From Shinella sp. (GTDB lineage: Bacteria; Pseudomonadota; Alphaproteobacteria; Rhizobiales; Rhizobiaceae), in the NCBI GenBank assembly GCA_003248775.1, contig QFQX01000030.1, positions 1-54,118 on the forward strand: DNA of 54,118 bases. The letters run 5' to 3'. This document shows, piece after piece, positions 9,505 through 17,072 of this stretch (position 1 is its first letter; every line of letters begins with the position of its first letter). The notes below the pieces were generated by a model, which saw only the letters and a list, made by a program, of their open reading frames with translations, did no database searches and was not told the origin of the DNA. Position numbers and translations under genes: made by a program.

Positions 9505-10413
9505 TCAGGCCGCCGGCTTTTCCGCAAGAGCCGGGGTCTTTTCCGCGGCAATGTCGGTATTGGCCGGGCGCTTCAGCATGATCTTCAGGACACGCGCCAG
9601 CAGCGACGGAATATCGTGACGCTTGACGACCATGTCGATCATGCCGTGATCCAGCAGGTATTCCGAGGTCTGGAAGCCTTCCGGCAGCTTTTCGCGGATG
9701 GTCTGCTCGATGACGCGCTTGCCGGCAAAGCAGATTTCCGCGCCGGGCTCGGCGATGTGAAGATCGCCCAGCATGGCGTAGGACGCGGTGACGCCGCCCG
9801 TGGTGGGGTTGGTCAGCACGACGATGTAAGGCAGGCCGGCTTCCTTCAGCATGTCGAGCATGACGGTGGTGCGCGGCATCTGCATGAGCGACAGGATGCC
9901 TTCCTGCATGCGGGCGCCGCCCGATGCCGGGAACATGACCAGCGGGCACTTCTCCGCCAGTGCACGTTCGAACGCCTTGACGATCGCCTCGCCCGCGGCA
10001 ATGCCGAGCGAACCGCCCATGAAGTTGAACTCATGCACGACGGCGACCAGCTTGAGGCCTTCGACCGTGCCGACGCCGGCGAGGATCGTGTCTTCCTGCT
10101 CGGTCTTGGTGCGGCTGTCCTTCAGGCGGTCGGTATACTTCTTGGAATCGCGGAATTTCAGCGGATCCTGAGCGACCTTCGGCTGGGGCAGCGCCTCGTA
10201 TTTTCCGTCGTCGAAGAGATCGAGCAGACGGGCCTTGGCCGGCATCTTCATGTGATAGCCGGAAGCGGGAATGACCCACTTGTTTTCCTCGAGGTCCTTG
10301 TGAAAGACCATCTCGCCGGTTTCGGGGCACTTGATCCAGAGATTTTCCGGAACTTCCCTGCGGCCAAGCATGGAATTGATCCGAGGCCGCACATAGTTGG
10401 TGATCCAGTTCAA
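9505..10413 (-). CDS. accD: Acetyl-CoA carboxylase carboxyltransferase subunit beta
   Basis: This 302-residue subunit forms the acetyl-CoA carboxyltransferase with AccA and makes malonyl-CoA for fatty acid synthesis. The crotonase-fold core is typical: FPASGGARMQEG, LTNPTTGGVTASYAMLGD and FAGKRVIEQT. The N-terminal zinc ribbon has degenerated. Only C29 of the usual four cysteines remains, in LWIKCPETGEM, and the second pair is replaced by IPASGYH. From memory, rhizobial AccD proteins share this. The start codon is TTG, supported by AGGAG eight bases upstream and by the usual MNWITNYVRP N terminus. It follows trpA by 38 bases. Confidence 0.95.
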   Translation of the reverse strand: MNWITNYVRPRINSMLGRREVPENLWIKCPETGEMVFHKDLEENKWVIPASGYHMKMPAKARLLDLFDDGKYEALPQPKVAQDPLKFRDSKKYTDRLKDSRTKTEQEDTILAGVGTVEGLKLVAVVHEFNFMGGSLGIAAGEAIVKAFERALAEKCPLVMFPASGGARMQEGILSLMQMPRTTVMLDMLKEAGLPYIVVLTNPTTGGVTASYAMLGDLHIAEPGAEICFAGKRVIEQTIREKLPEGFQTSEYLLDHGMIDMVVKRHDIPSLLARVLKIMLKRPANTDIAAEKTPALAEKPAA

Positions 10414-10451
10414 CTGACTAACTCCTGACTGAAAAAGCCAATATCGGAAGA

Positions 10452-11291
10452 TTATTCGGCAGCGGCAAGGCGCGCGGAACGCACGCCGCCGGCAAGGCCG
10501 CTTACGAAGGTCACGACGGCCTGCACGGTATCGGCGGTTGCCTCCCCGGCAGGCGTCAGATTGTTGGCAACCTGGTTGACGATTGCCGTCCCGACGACAA
10601 CGCCGTCAGCATTCGCACCGATCAGGCGCGCATGTTCCGCCGTCTTGACGCCGAAGCCGACGCAGACGGGCAGATCCGTATGTTCCTTGATGCGCTGCAC
10701 GGCGCTGGAAACCTTCGACGGATCCGGCAGCGCCGAGCCGGTGATACCGGTCATCGAGACGTAATAGACGAAACCAGAGGTGTTCTCCAGAACCGTGGGC
10801 AGGCGCTTTTCATCCGTCGTCGGCGTGGCAAGGCGAATGAAGTTGATGTCCCGCTTGCGGGCCGGAAGGCAGAGTTCGTCATCCATCTCGCGCGGAAGAT
10901 CGACCACGATCAGTCCGTCGATACCGGCTTCCAGCGCTTCGTCGAGGAAGCGCTCGACGCCGAAGACGTAGATCGGATTGTAGTAGCCCATCATGACGAT
11001 CGGGGTCGCCTGATCGCCCTTGCGGAATTCGCGGGCGAGCTCCAGCGTCTTCTTCAGCGTCTGGCCGGATTTCAGCGCGCGCTGACCGGCAACCTGGATC
11101 GCCGGACCATCGGCCATCGGGTCGGAAAAGGGCATGCCGAGTTCGATGACGTCGGCGCCGGCTTCCGGCAGAGCCTTCATGATCGCCAGCGACGTTTCGT
11201 AATCCGGATCGCCGCCCATGAAATAGGTGATCAGCGCGGGGCGACCTTCCGCCTTGAGATCGGCGAAGCGTTTGTCCATGCGTGCGGTCAT
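10452..11291 (-). CDS. trpA: Tryptophan synthase alpha subunit
   Basis: This 279-residue TIM-barrel protein cleaves indole-3-glycerol phosphate and passes indole to TrpB. The catalytic residues are visible: E50 in DVIELGMPFSDP and D61 in MADGP. The phosphate-binding region follows later, with YYVSMTGITGS. The start lies one base after the trpB stop, as usual in this operon. An in-frame ATG four codons in (MDKRFADLK) is an alternative start. Confidence 0.96.
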   Translation of the reverse strand: MTARMDKRFADLKAEGRPALITYFMGGDPDYETSLAIMKALPEAGADVIELGMPFSDPMADGPAIQVAGQRALKSGQTLKKTLELAREFRKGDQATPIVMMGYYNPIYVFGVERFLDEALEAGIDGLIVVDLPREMDDELCLPARKRDINFIRLATPTTDEKRLPTVLENTSGFVYYVSMTGITGSALPDPSKVSSAVQRIKEHTDLPVCVGFGVKTAEHARLIGANADGVVVGTAIVNQVANNLTPAGEATADTVQAVVTFVSGLAGGVRSARLAAAE

Positions 11292-11292
11292 T

Positions 11293-12513
11293 TCAGAGCT
11301 CCATGCCGAGGATGTTGCCGACGGTGAAGATATCCTTGTCGCCGCGACCGGAAAGGTTCAGCAGGATGATCTCGTCCTTGCCCATCTTCGGGGCGCGCTT
11401 GATGACCTCGGCCACCGCATGGGACGGCTCGAGCGCCGGAATGATGCCTTCGAGCTTCGTCAGGAGCTGGAAGGCTTCCAGCGCCTCGTCATCCATGATC
11501 GGCACATATTCGACCCGGCCGATATCGCTCAGCCAGGCATGTTCGGGGCCGATACCCGGATAGTCGAGACCGGCGGAAATCGAGTGGCCTTCCTTGATCT
11601 GGCCATCCGCATCCTGAAGCAGGTAGGTGCGGTTGCCATGCAGGACGCCCGGCGAACCGGCGGTGATGGAAGCACAGTGTTCGTCGCCGGAAAGGCCCTT
11701 GCCGCCCGCTTCGACGCCGACGATCTTCACGTCCTTGTCGTCAAGGAACGGGTGGAAGATGCCGATGGCGTTGGAACCGCCACCGACGGCCGCGATCACG
11801 AGGTCAGGCAGCCTGCCTTCGGCTTCGAGCATCTGCTCGCGGGCCTCGCGGCCGATCACCGCCTGGAAATCGCGTACCATTTCCGGATAGGGATGCGGAC
11901 CGGCAGCAGTGCCGATCAGGTAGTAGGTATCCTCGACATTGGTGACCCAGTCACGCAATGCCTCGTTCATGGCATCCTTCAGCGTACCGTGGCCAGCGGT
12001 CACCGGCTTCACCTCGGCACCGAGCAACTTCATGCGGAAGACGTTCGGAGCCTGACGCTTGACGTCCGTCGCGCCCATGTAAACCACACAAGGGAACCCG
12101 AAGCGGGCTGCGACCGTTGCGGAGGCAACGCCATGCTGACCGGCACCGGTTTCCGCGATGATGCGGGTCTTGCCCATGCGCTTGGCCAGCAGGATCTGGC
12201 CGATGCAGTTGTTGATCTTGTGGGAGCCCGTATGATTGAGCTCTTCCCGCTTGAAATAGATCTTGGCGCCGCCGAGATGTTCGGTCAGGCGCTCGGCGAA
12301 ATAGAGCGGGCTCGGGCGGCCGATGTAATGAGCGCCGAGAGATTTCAGCTCCGCCTGGAATTCGGGATCGGTCTTGGCCTTTTCCCATTCTGCCTGCAGG
12401 TCCAGGATCAGAGGCATCAAGGTCTCGGCGACGAAACGTCCGCCGAAAATACCGAAACGGCCGTCCTCGTCGGGGCCTTCCCGAAAGGAATTGGGCTTGG
12501 GTGACTCGTTCAC
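11293..12513 (-). CDS. trpB: Tryptophan synthase beta subunit
   Basis: This 406-residue PLP enzyme condenses indole with serine to give tryptophan. The PLP lysine is K99 in HTGSHKINN, and the cofactor phosphate loop is AVGGGSNAIG. The start codon is GTG and overlaps the trpF stop in a GTGA arrangement, implying translational coupling. It forms the alpha2-beta2 complex with the adjacent trpA product. Confidence 0.97.
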   Translation of the reverse strand: MNESPKPNSFREGPDEDGRFGIFGGRFVAETLMPLILDLQAEWEKAKTDPEFQAELKSLGAHYIGRPSPLYFAERLTEHLGGAKIYFKREELNHTGSHKINNCIGQILLAKRMGKTRIIAETGAGQHGVASATVAARFGFPCVVYMGATDVKRQAPNVFRMKLLGAEVKPVTAGHGTLKDAMNEALRDWVTNVEDTYYLIGTAAGPHPYPEMVRDFQAVIGREAREQMLEAEGRLPDLVIAAVGGGSNAIGIFHPFLDDKDVKIVGVEAGGKGLSGDEHCASITAGSPGVLHGNRTYLLQDADGQIKEGHSISAGLDYPGIGPEHAWLSDIGRVEYVPIMDDEALEAFQLLTKLEGIIPALEPSHAVAEVIKRAPKMGKDEIILLNLSGRGDKDIFTVGNILGMEL

Positions 12514-13184
12514 GCTGCGCTCCCTGATGCAGGCTCGCGGATCGAAGCGCCTTCGACCGCGGCAAAAAACTCGTCCATTTTGTGCAGATCCTTGACGCCC
12601 GGAGCACTCTCCACGCCGGACGACACATCGATGCCGCGCGCGCCTGTTTCCCGCAGGGCGTCAGCGATGTTGTCCTTGTTCAGGCCTCCGGAAAGCATGT
12701 AATCCACGCTCGCGTCAAGCGTACGCAGAAGACTCCAGTCGAAGGTCACGCCGTTGCCGCCCGGCAGGTCCGATCCGACCGGCGGCTTGGCGTCGAAAAG
12801 AAAACGATCCGCAATACCGATATAGGGCTCGACGCGCTTCAGGTCATCGGGCTCGCGGATGGAAAATGCCTTCATGATCGGCAGACCGGTGACCGCCTTG
12901 ACGGTCAGCATCCGCTCCGGGCTTTCCTTGCCATGGAACTGAAGGATATCCGGCCTCAGGAGCGCTATGATCTCATCGAGATCGTCATTGTCGGCATCGA
13001 CCGTGACGGCAACGATCTTCGCCCTGCCCCTCACCCGGTCCGCCAGCTTGCCGGCGATGTCGGGCTCGATGTTGCGAGGGCTCTTGCCGAAGAAGATGAA
13101 ACCCACATGGGACGCACCGCGCTCGACGGCGCGATCCACGGCTTCCGCCGTCGTCAGCCCACAGATCTTGATATCCGGTTTCAT
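12510..13184 (-). CDS. trpF: Phosphoribosylanthranilate isomerase
   Basis: This 224-residue TIM-barrel enzyme catalyses the Amadori rearrangement of phosphoribosylanthranilate in tryptophan synthesis. It shows the family starts IKICGLTT (C8 is the likely general base), HVGFIFFGKSPRN, and near the end YMLSGGLN. The ATG at 13184 is chosen because the family begins right there; the frame is open for 50 more codons upstream without family similarity. It heads the trpF-trpB-trpA-accD-folC series, and 74 bases separate it from the metallopeptidase upstream. Confidence 0.95.
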   Translation of the reverse strand: MKPDIKICGLTTAEAVDRAVERGASHVGFIFFGKSPRNIEPDIAGKLADRVRGRAKIVAVTVDADNDDLDEIIALLRPDILQFHGKESPERMLTVKAVTGLPIMKAFSIREPDDLKRVEPYIGIADRFLFDAKPPVGSDLPGGNGVTFDWSLLRTLDASVDYMLSGGLNKDNIADALRETGARGIDVSSGVESAPGVKDLHKMDEFFAAVEGASIREPASGSAA

Positions 13185-13258
13185 GGCAGCGGAATTGACA
13201 TGAAAATGCAAAAGAGTCGAGCCAAATTGCGACAAAGCAGATCCCGCTCTCTCCGCCT

Positions 13259-14017
13259 TCAATCGAAATCGATCGCATGGAGCCGGGCGCCATGCCGTTT
13301 CAGCCATGCCTTGGCTTCTTCCATATGCGGGCAAAGCTCCCGGCAGAGCGCCCAGAAGGCCGGACCGTGGTTCATTTCCCTCAGATGCGCCACCTCATGG
13401 GCGGCGAGATAATCGATCACGGGCGGCGGCGCCATGACGATGCGCCAGGAAAAACTCAGATTGCCGTCCCAGGAACAGGAGCCCCAGCGGCTGCGGGTGT
13501 CCTTCATGGTCAGCGACTTGACCGGCCGTCCCACCCTCTTGGCATAGGTGGAGACCAATGCTTCGAGGTCGCTCCTGGCTTCCTTCTTCAGGAAGGTCGC
13601 AACGCGCCGGCCGAGATGTTCCTCCATACCGCTGACGCTGAGGACCGGGCCAATCTCGGAATCGAGCGCCTCGGTCAGCCCGCGCAGATGACCAGAATGA
13701 ATGATCCGGTGCGGAACGCCGCGCAATGAGATCTCGCCGCCATCGGCAATCGGCGGAGAATCCGAGTAGCGCGAAAGCTTTGCCTTCAGCCAGCCCTGGT
13801 GCCGATCGAGGAAGTCTGCGATCTCCCGTTCCTTGAGACCCGGCGGCACCGTCATCTTCAGGGCGCGGCCACCGGGTTCGATCCGCAGCGTGATACGGGT
13901 CGCGCGGGCATTGCGGCGAATGGTCAGCGGCATTTCCCGCCCGTCGACCGCGAGCTGGCGGGTCGAGGTCGCTATCGGCTTCGTCTTGCCTGCCGGTTTT
14001 TTCAGGAAGGGAAACAT
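13259..14017 (-). CDS. YgjP-like (DUF45) metallopeptidase-domain protein
   Basis: This 252-residue protein has the zinc motif HEVAHLREMNHGPAFW near its C terminus, preceded by DTRSRWGSCS. Both are typical of the YgjP/DUF45 family, often annotated as M48-family or SprT-like metallopeptidases. Substrate and role are unknown. No signal peptide is visible, so it is probably cytoplasmic. It lies upstream of trpF on the same strand, with a 74-base gap. Confidence 0.85.
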   Translation of the reverse strand: MFPFLKKPAGKTKPIATSTRQLAVDGREMPLTIRRNARATRITLRIEPGGRALKMTVPPGLKEREIADFLDRHQGWLKAKLSRYSDSPPIADGGEISLRGVPHRIIHSGHLRGLTEALDSEIGPVLSVSGMEEHLGRRVATFLKKEARSDLEALVSTYAKRVGRPVKSLTMKDTRSRWGSCSWDGNLSFSWRIVMAPPPVIDYLAAHEVAHLREMNHGPAFWALCRELCPHMEEAKAWLKRHGARLHAIDFD

Positions 14018-14054
14018 GGCCTCTTTCTAGCCGATTCGAGCATTTTTCGCTCCA

Positions 14055-14091
14055 CAAAAAAGACCGGCACCCTCGGGGGGGGGGTGCCGGC
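14055..14091 (-). terminator. Intrinsic terminator of the DUF2852 gene, with a G10 tract
   Basis: On the minus strand a 9-bp stem, CCGGCACCC with GGGTGCCGG (14064-14072 and 14082-14090), is followed by TCTTTTTT. The plus strand shows ten consecutive G at 14075-14084, spanning the loop and the base of the stem. It ends transcription of the DUF2852 gene 30 bases after its stop. Confidence 0.85.
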
Positions 14092-14119
14092 TATTGTCTG
14101 CGAGAATGCCAAGGCGCGG

Positions 14120-14554
14120 TCAGACGCCGGAATAACCGGAGGCCGCACCGTCATCCTTGCGGGCGTTGGCGCGCTCGCGCATGAAGCGGTCGAACTCTTC
14201 CTGATCCTTGGCGCGACGAAGCTCACGCAGATAGCTGTCGAATTCCGCCCGCATCTCGTCGAGCTTGCGGCGTTCTTCTTCGATCCGGTCAAGCTCGGCC
14301 TTGCGCCAATCGTCGAAGGCGACGTTGCCGGTCGAGAAGTGGCTGCGGCCGTAGCGGCCACTGCGGCATTTCGAGAAGATACCATCGGCGGAGCGGTTCG
14401 CCTCCCGCTTGAAATCGCGGAAGCGATCACCGAACAGGATATAACCGAGCATGGCCAGACCCAGTGGCCAGAAGACCACGAAGCCGATCACCATCAGCGC
14501 GACGGTTGCCGGCGTCCAGTCCGGACGAAGCAATGCTGACTGGTTCATCATCAT
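14120..14554 (-). CDS. DUF2852 domain protein, small membrane protein
   Basis: This 144-residue protein starts with a short N terminus, followed by one strongly hydrophobic segment (about residues 16-43: TPATVALMVIGFVVFWPLGLAMLGYILFG, given here by its ends TPATV and YILFG). The rest is charged and probably coiled-coil: DRIEEERRKLDEMRAEFD and RRAKDQEEFDRFM. This arrangement is the DUF2852 family of Rhizobiales. The function is unknown. Three ATG codons in a row begin the frame, so the exact start is open by two codons. The gene stands alone, with its own terminator. Confidence 0.8.
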   Translation of the reverse strand: MMMNQSALLRPDWTPATVALMVIGFVVFWPLGLAMLGYILFGDRFRDFKREANRSADGIFSKCRSGRYGRSHFSTGNVAFDDWRKAELDRIEEERRKLDEMRAEFDSYLRELRRAKDQEEFDRFMRERANARKDDGAASGYSGV

Positions 14555-14689
14555 TTACCCTTCGCTTTTGCACGGGGGCGACATGCCGCCCGATGAATTC
14601 GATGTGGTAAACGCCCTCCCCGCCTTCAAGACGAGGTCCCGGCAATTCGGGCAAGGGCCTGAATCACCCGGAGAAAATCGACGGCCCCG

Positions 14690-15970
14690 TCAGGTCGACT
14701 TGCCGCCCTTGATGACCCTCTTGACCGGTCCCGCCTTTGCGGCCGGCGTGTGCTGCTTCGCAAACGCGATGATCCGGGGGGCGATTTCCCGGCGGAAACG
14801 CGAACCGTTGAACACGCCGTAATGGCCGACATCCGGCTGCATGTAATGCATGCGCATGTTTTCCGGAATGTTGACACAGAGGGTCTGGGCCGCCTTGGTC
14901 TGGCCGACGCCGGAGATGTCGTCGTTTTCCCCTTCCACCGTCAGCAGGGCCACCTTGCGGATGGCGGTCGGATCGACAGGCGTGCCGCGGTGGGTCATCT
15001 CGCCCTTCGGCAGGGCATGCTTGATGAACACGGTATCGACTGTCTGCAGGTAAAATTCAGCGGTCAGGTCCATCACGGCGAGATATTCGTCGTAGAAATC
15101 GCGGTGCTTTTCGGCCGAGTCACCGTCGTTCTTGACGAGGTGCATGTAGAAGTCCTTGTGCGCGATCATGTGCCGGTCAAGGTTCATCGACATGAAACCC
15201 GAAAGCTGCAGGAAGCCCGGATAGACCGCGCGCATGCAACCCGGCAGCGGCCAGGGCACATTCATGATCACATTGTCGCGGAACCAGTCGATCGGCTTGT
15301 TCTGCGCCAGTTCGTTGACGGCGGTCGGATTGATGCGGGTGTCGATCGGGCCACCCATCAGGGTCATGGACGCAGGCGCCAGCGGATCGTCATTGCCTTC
15401 CATGACGGAGACGGCGGCGAGAACCGGGACCGACGGCTGGCAGACGGCCACCACATTGGTTCCCTTGCCCAGATGATGCAGGATCTCGATGACGTAGTCG
15501 ATGTAATCGTCCAGATCGAAATTGCCATCCGTGACCGGCACGGTGCGGGCGTCGATCCAGTCGGTGATGTAGACATCCGCATTCTGGATCAGCGCCTCGA
15601 CCGTTCCACGCAGCAGGGTGGCATAGTGGCCGGACATGGGTGCTACGATCAGGATGCGCGGTCCCTTCTCCACGGAAGGCGGCAGATCGCGCTTGAAATG
15701 AATGAGATTGCAGAACGGCTTCTTCCAGACGATTTCCTCGGTCACGTCCACCGTGTGGCCTTCGACCGTCGTTGTCGGCAGGCCGAACTCCGGTTTTCCG
15801 TAGCGTCGTGTGACACGCTCGAAGACTTCGAAACCAGCCGCCATCGTCCGGCCAAGGACAGTGTGAGAGAGCGGGTTCAGCGGACTGCTATAGGCAAGGC
15901 GCATCATGTCGGCGCTTGCCCTGAACGGGGCCATGGCCGCATGGTTCAGTTCATAGAGTTGATAGAACAT
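14690..15970 (-). CDS. phaZ: Intracellular polyhydroxyalkanoate (PHB) depolymerase
   Basis: This 426-residue protein begins MFYQLYELNHAAMAPFRASA, the typical start of intracellular PHB depolymerases; ten further codons are open upstream, but the family start is at 15970. It mobilises stored polyhydroxybutyrate granules in the cytoplasm. The nucleophile elbow reads V-C177-Q-P-S, with cysteine where most lipases have serine, as known for PhaZ1-type enzymes. The C-terminal histidine region is PDVGHYGVFNGSRFR. No signal peptide is seen. The gene is monocistronic. A 135-base gap before the DUF2852 gene holds nothing clear. Confidence 0.9.
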   Translation of the reverse strand: MFYQLYELNHAAMAPFRASADMMRLAYSSPLNPLSHTVLGRTMAAGFEVFERVTRRYGKPEFGLPTTTVEGHTVDVTEEIVWKKPFCNLIHFKRDLPPSVEKGPRILIVAPMSGHYATLLRGTVEALIQNADVYITDWIDARTVPVTDGNFDLDDYIDYVIEILHHLGKGTNVVAVCQPSVPVLAAVSVMEGNDDPLAPASMTLMGGPIDTRINPTAVNELAQNKPIDWFRDNVIMNVPWPLPGCMRAVYPGFLQLSGFMSMNLDRHMIAHKDFYMHLVKNDGDSAEKHRDFYDEYLAVMDLTAEFYLQTVDTVFIKHALPKGEMTHRGTPVDPTAIRKVALLTVEGENDDISGVGQTKAAQTLCVNIPENMRMHYMQPDVGHYGVFNGSRFRREIAPRIIAFAKQHTPAAKAGPVKRVIKGGKST

Positions 15971-16303
15971 AGGGTGCGATCGCCTTTCCGCTGCCGTCAT
16001 CCTGCGATGTTGCGCTTCAATCGTTAAAAACTAACAGAGTTTGCCTCAATGGAAACTGCTTTGTGAATTTGTCCTTTGGTGGCGGTAAAGCCCGTTCTCC
16101 AAGGTCAGAATGCCATGGAGGGATTAATGTTTTCACGGGGCAGGATAGTTATCGATCCTATCTCCGGATTTTGCCTGAAAGGAAGGGTCGACGTGAAATC
16201 CGCCGGCTGCACTTGCCAGCACGGATCATCGCAATATCTTCTCAACCCGCCGCAAGGCACATTCTCCTCTTCCCTTCGCCTCCTTCCCTGGACAGGTTTC
16301 CCG
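15971..16303. other. Divergent intergenic region between phaZ and the nitroreductase gene
   Basis: These 333 bases lie between two divergent genes and must hold both promoters. Plus-strand frames are open across part of it, including 76 codons in frame with the nitroreductase, but their translations resemble nothing I recognise and have no good ribosome binding site. I see no repeat or RNA structure that I can name. Confidence 0.5.
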
Positions 16304-16900
16304 ATGACGAGCAGTAACGACCGCCACTCCGAATATCCCATCCACCCGATGTTCCTCGACCGTTGGTCACCCCGCGCCTTTACCGGCGAGGCGATGTCAG
16401 AGGCTGATCTTCTGACCATTCTGGAGGCGGCGCACTGGGCGCCATCGGGGAGCAATTATCAGCCCTGGCGCTTCGTCTATGCGCTGAACACCGCTCCCGA
16501 ATGGGAGACGTTTCTGGGGCTGCTGGTCGAGTCGAACCAGGTCTGGGCCAAGTCCGCGTCGGCGCTGGTCTTCCTGTTTTCCGATACGTTGAGCCGGCGC
16601 GATGACGGCTCCGAGCTGCGCCCTTTCCGCAGCCACAGTTTCGATACCGGCGCGGCCTGGGCGATGCTGGCGCTTCAGGCGATGCATTCGGGATTTGCCG
16701 CGCATGCCATGGGCGGCGTCGATTTCGAGCGGGCCATCGAGGTTCTCGGGGCGCCGTCCGGCTATCGCGCCGAGGCGGCCGTTGCCATCGGGCATCATGG
16801 CGACAAGTCGCTGTTGCCGCCGGCTCTTCAGGAGCGGGAGGTTCCCAACCAGCGCAAACCGCTTTCCGCGGTTACCTTCAGCGGCGGCTTCAAGGCCTGA
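16304..16900 (+). CDS. Nitroreductase family protein
   Basis: This 198-residue FMN-dependent oxidoreductase has the nitroreductase pattern: R-W-S-P-R-A-F near residue 20 for FMN phosphate contact, then LEAAHWAPSGSNYQPWRF, and late AMGGVDF. Substrates of such enzymes vary (nitro compounds, quinones), and the true one cannot be read from sequence. The ATG at 16304 is chosen because homology begins at YPIHPMFLDRWSPR. The frame stays open 76 codons upstream without recognisable similarity. It is isolated: the flanking genes run the other way. Confidence 0.85.
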   Translation: MTSSNDRHSEYPIHPMFLDRWSPRAFTGEAMSEADLLTILEAAHWAPSGSNYQPWRFVYALNTAPEWETFLGLLVESNQVWAKSASALVFLFSDTLSRRDDGSELRPFRSHSFDTGAAWAMLALQAMHSGFAAHAMGGVDFERAIEVLGAPSGYRAEAAVAIGHHGDKSLLPPALQEREVPNQRKPLSAVTFSGGFKA

Positions 16901-16968
16901 AGGTCGGCACATCGTCCAGGAAATCGGTGAGGATTTCAGGCGGGTTTGGGATGTGGTTTCACAAAATC

Positions 16969-17004
16969 AAAGCCCCGTGTGTCGATCCGGACGCACGGGG
17001 CTTT
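16969..17004 (-). terminator. Hairpin terminator downstream of gyrB
   Basis: An 11-bp stem, AAAGCCCCGTG with CACGGGGCTTT, closes a 14-base loop. On the minus strand it is followed by TTTGATTTT, giving a usable U tract for gyrB. On the plus strand only three T follow, so it is a weaker terminator for the nitroreductase gene. A parS-like site lies between this hairpin and the gyrB stop. Confidence 0.75.
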
Positions 17005-17021
17005 GGCAAGCATTAACCGAA

Positions 17022-17037
17022 TGTTTCACGTGAATCA
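17022..17037. promoter_or_regulatory. parS: parS-type ParB-binding site downstream of gyrB
   Basis: TGTTTCACGTGAATCA differs by one base from the perfect palindrome TGTTTCACGTGAAACA. Read on the minus strand it is TGATTCACGTGAAACA, identical to the copies at 25809 and 32154. It would be bound by the ParB encoded at 35573. The GAATC at its end is a GANTC motif. It lies about 10.4 kb left of the probable oriC. Confidence 0.8.
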
Positions 17038-17048
17038 TTTCTTAGCCG

Positions 17049-17064
17049 GATTCACGCGAAACTT
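17049..17064. promoter_or_regulatory. Degenerate parS-like site next to gyrB
   Basis: GGATTCACGCGAAACT resembles the parS copy 12 bases away, with the central CACGTG altered to CACGCG. It also carries GATTC. ParB binding would be expected to be weak or absent. It lies just after the gyrB stop codon. Confidence 0.35.
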
Positions 17065-17072
17065 TTCAGCTG

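Noticed and set aside
16076..16303. A 76-codon in-frame extension upstream of the nitroreductase, possibly a longer protein
   Set aside because: The translation is rich in Cys, Ser and Gly without family similarity, has no good ribosome binding site, and nitroreductase homology begins right after the ATG at 16304.
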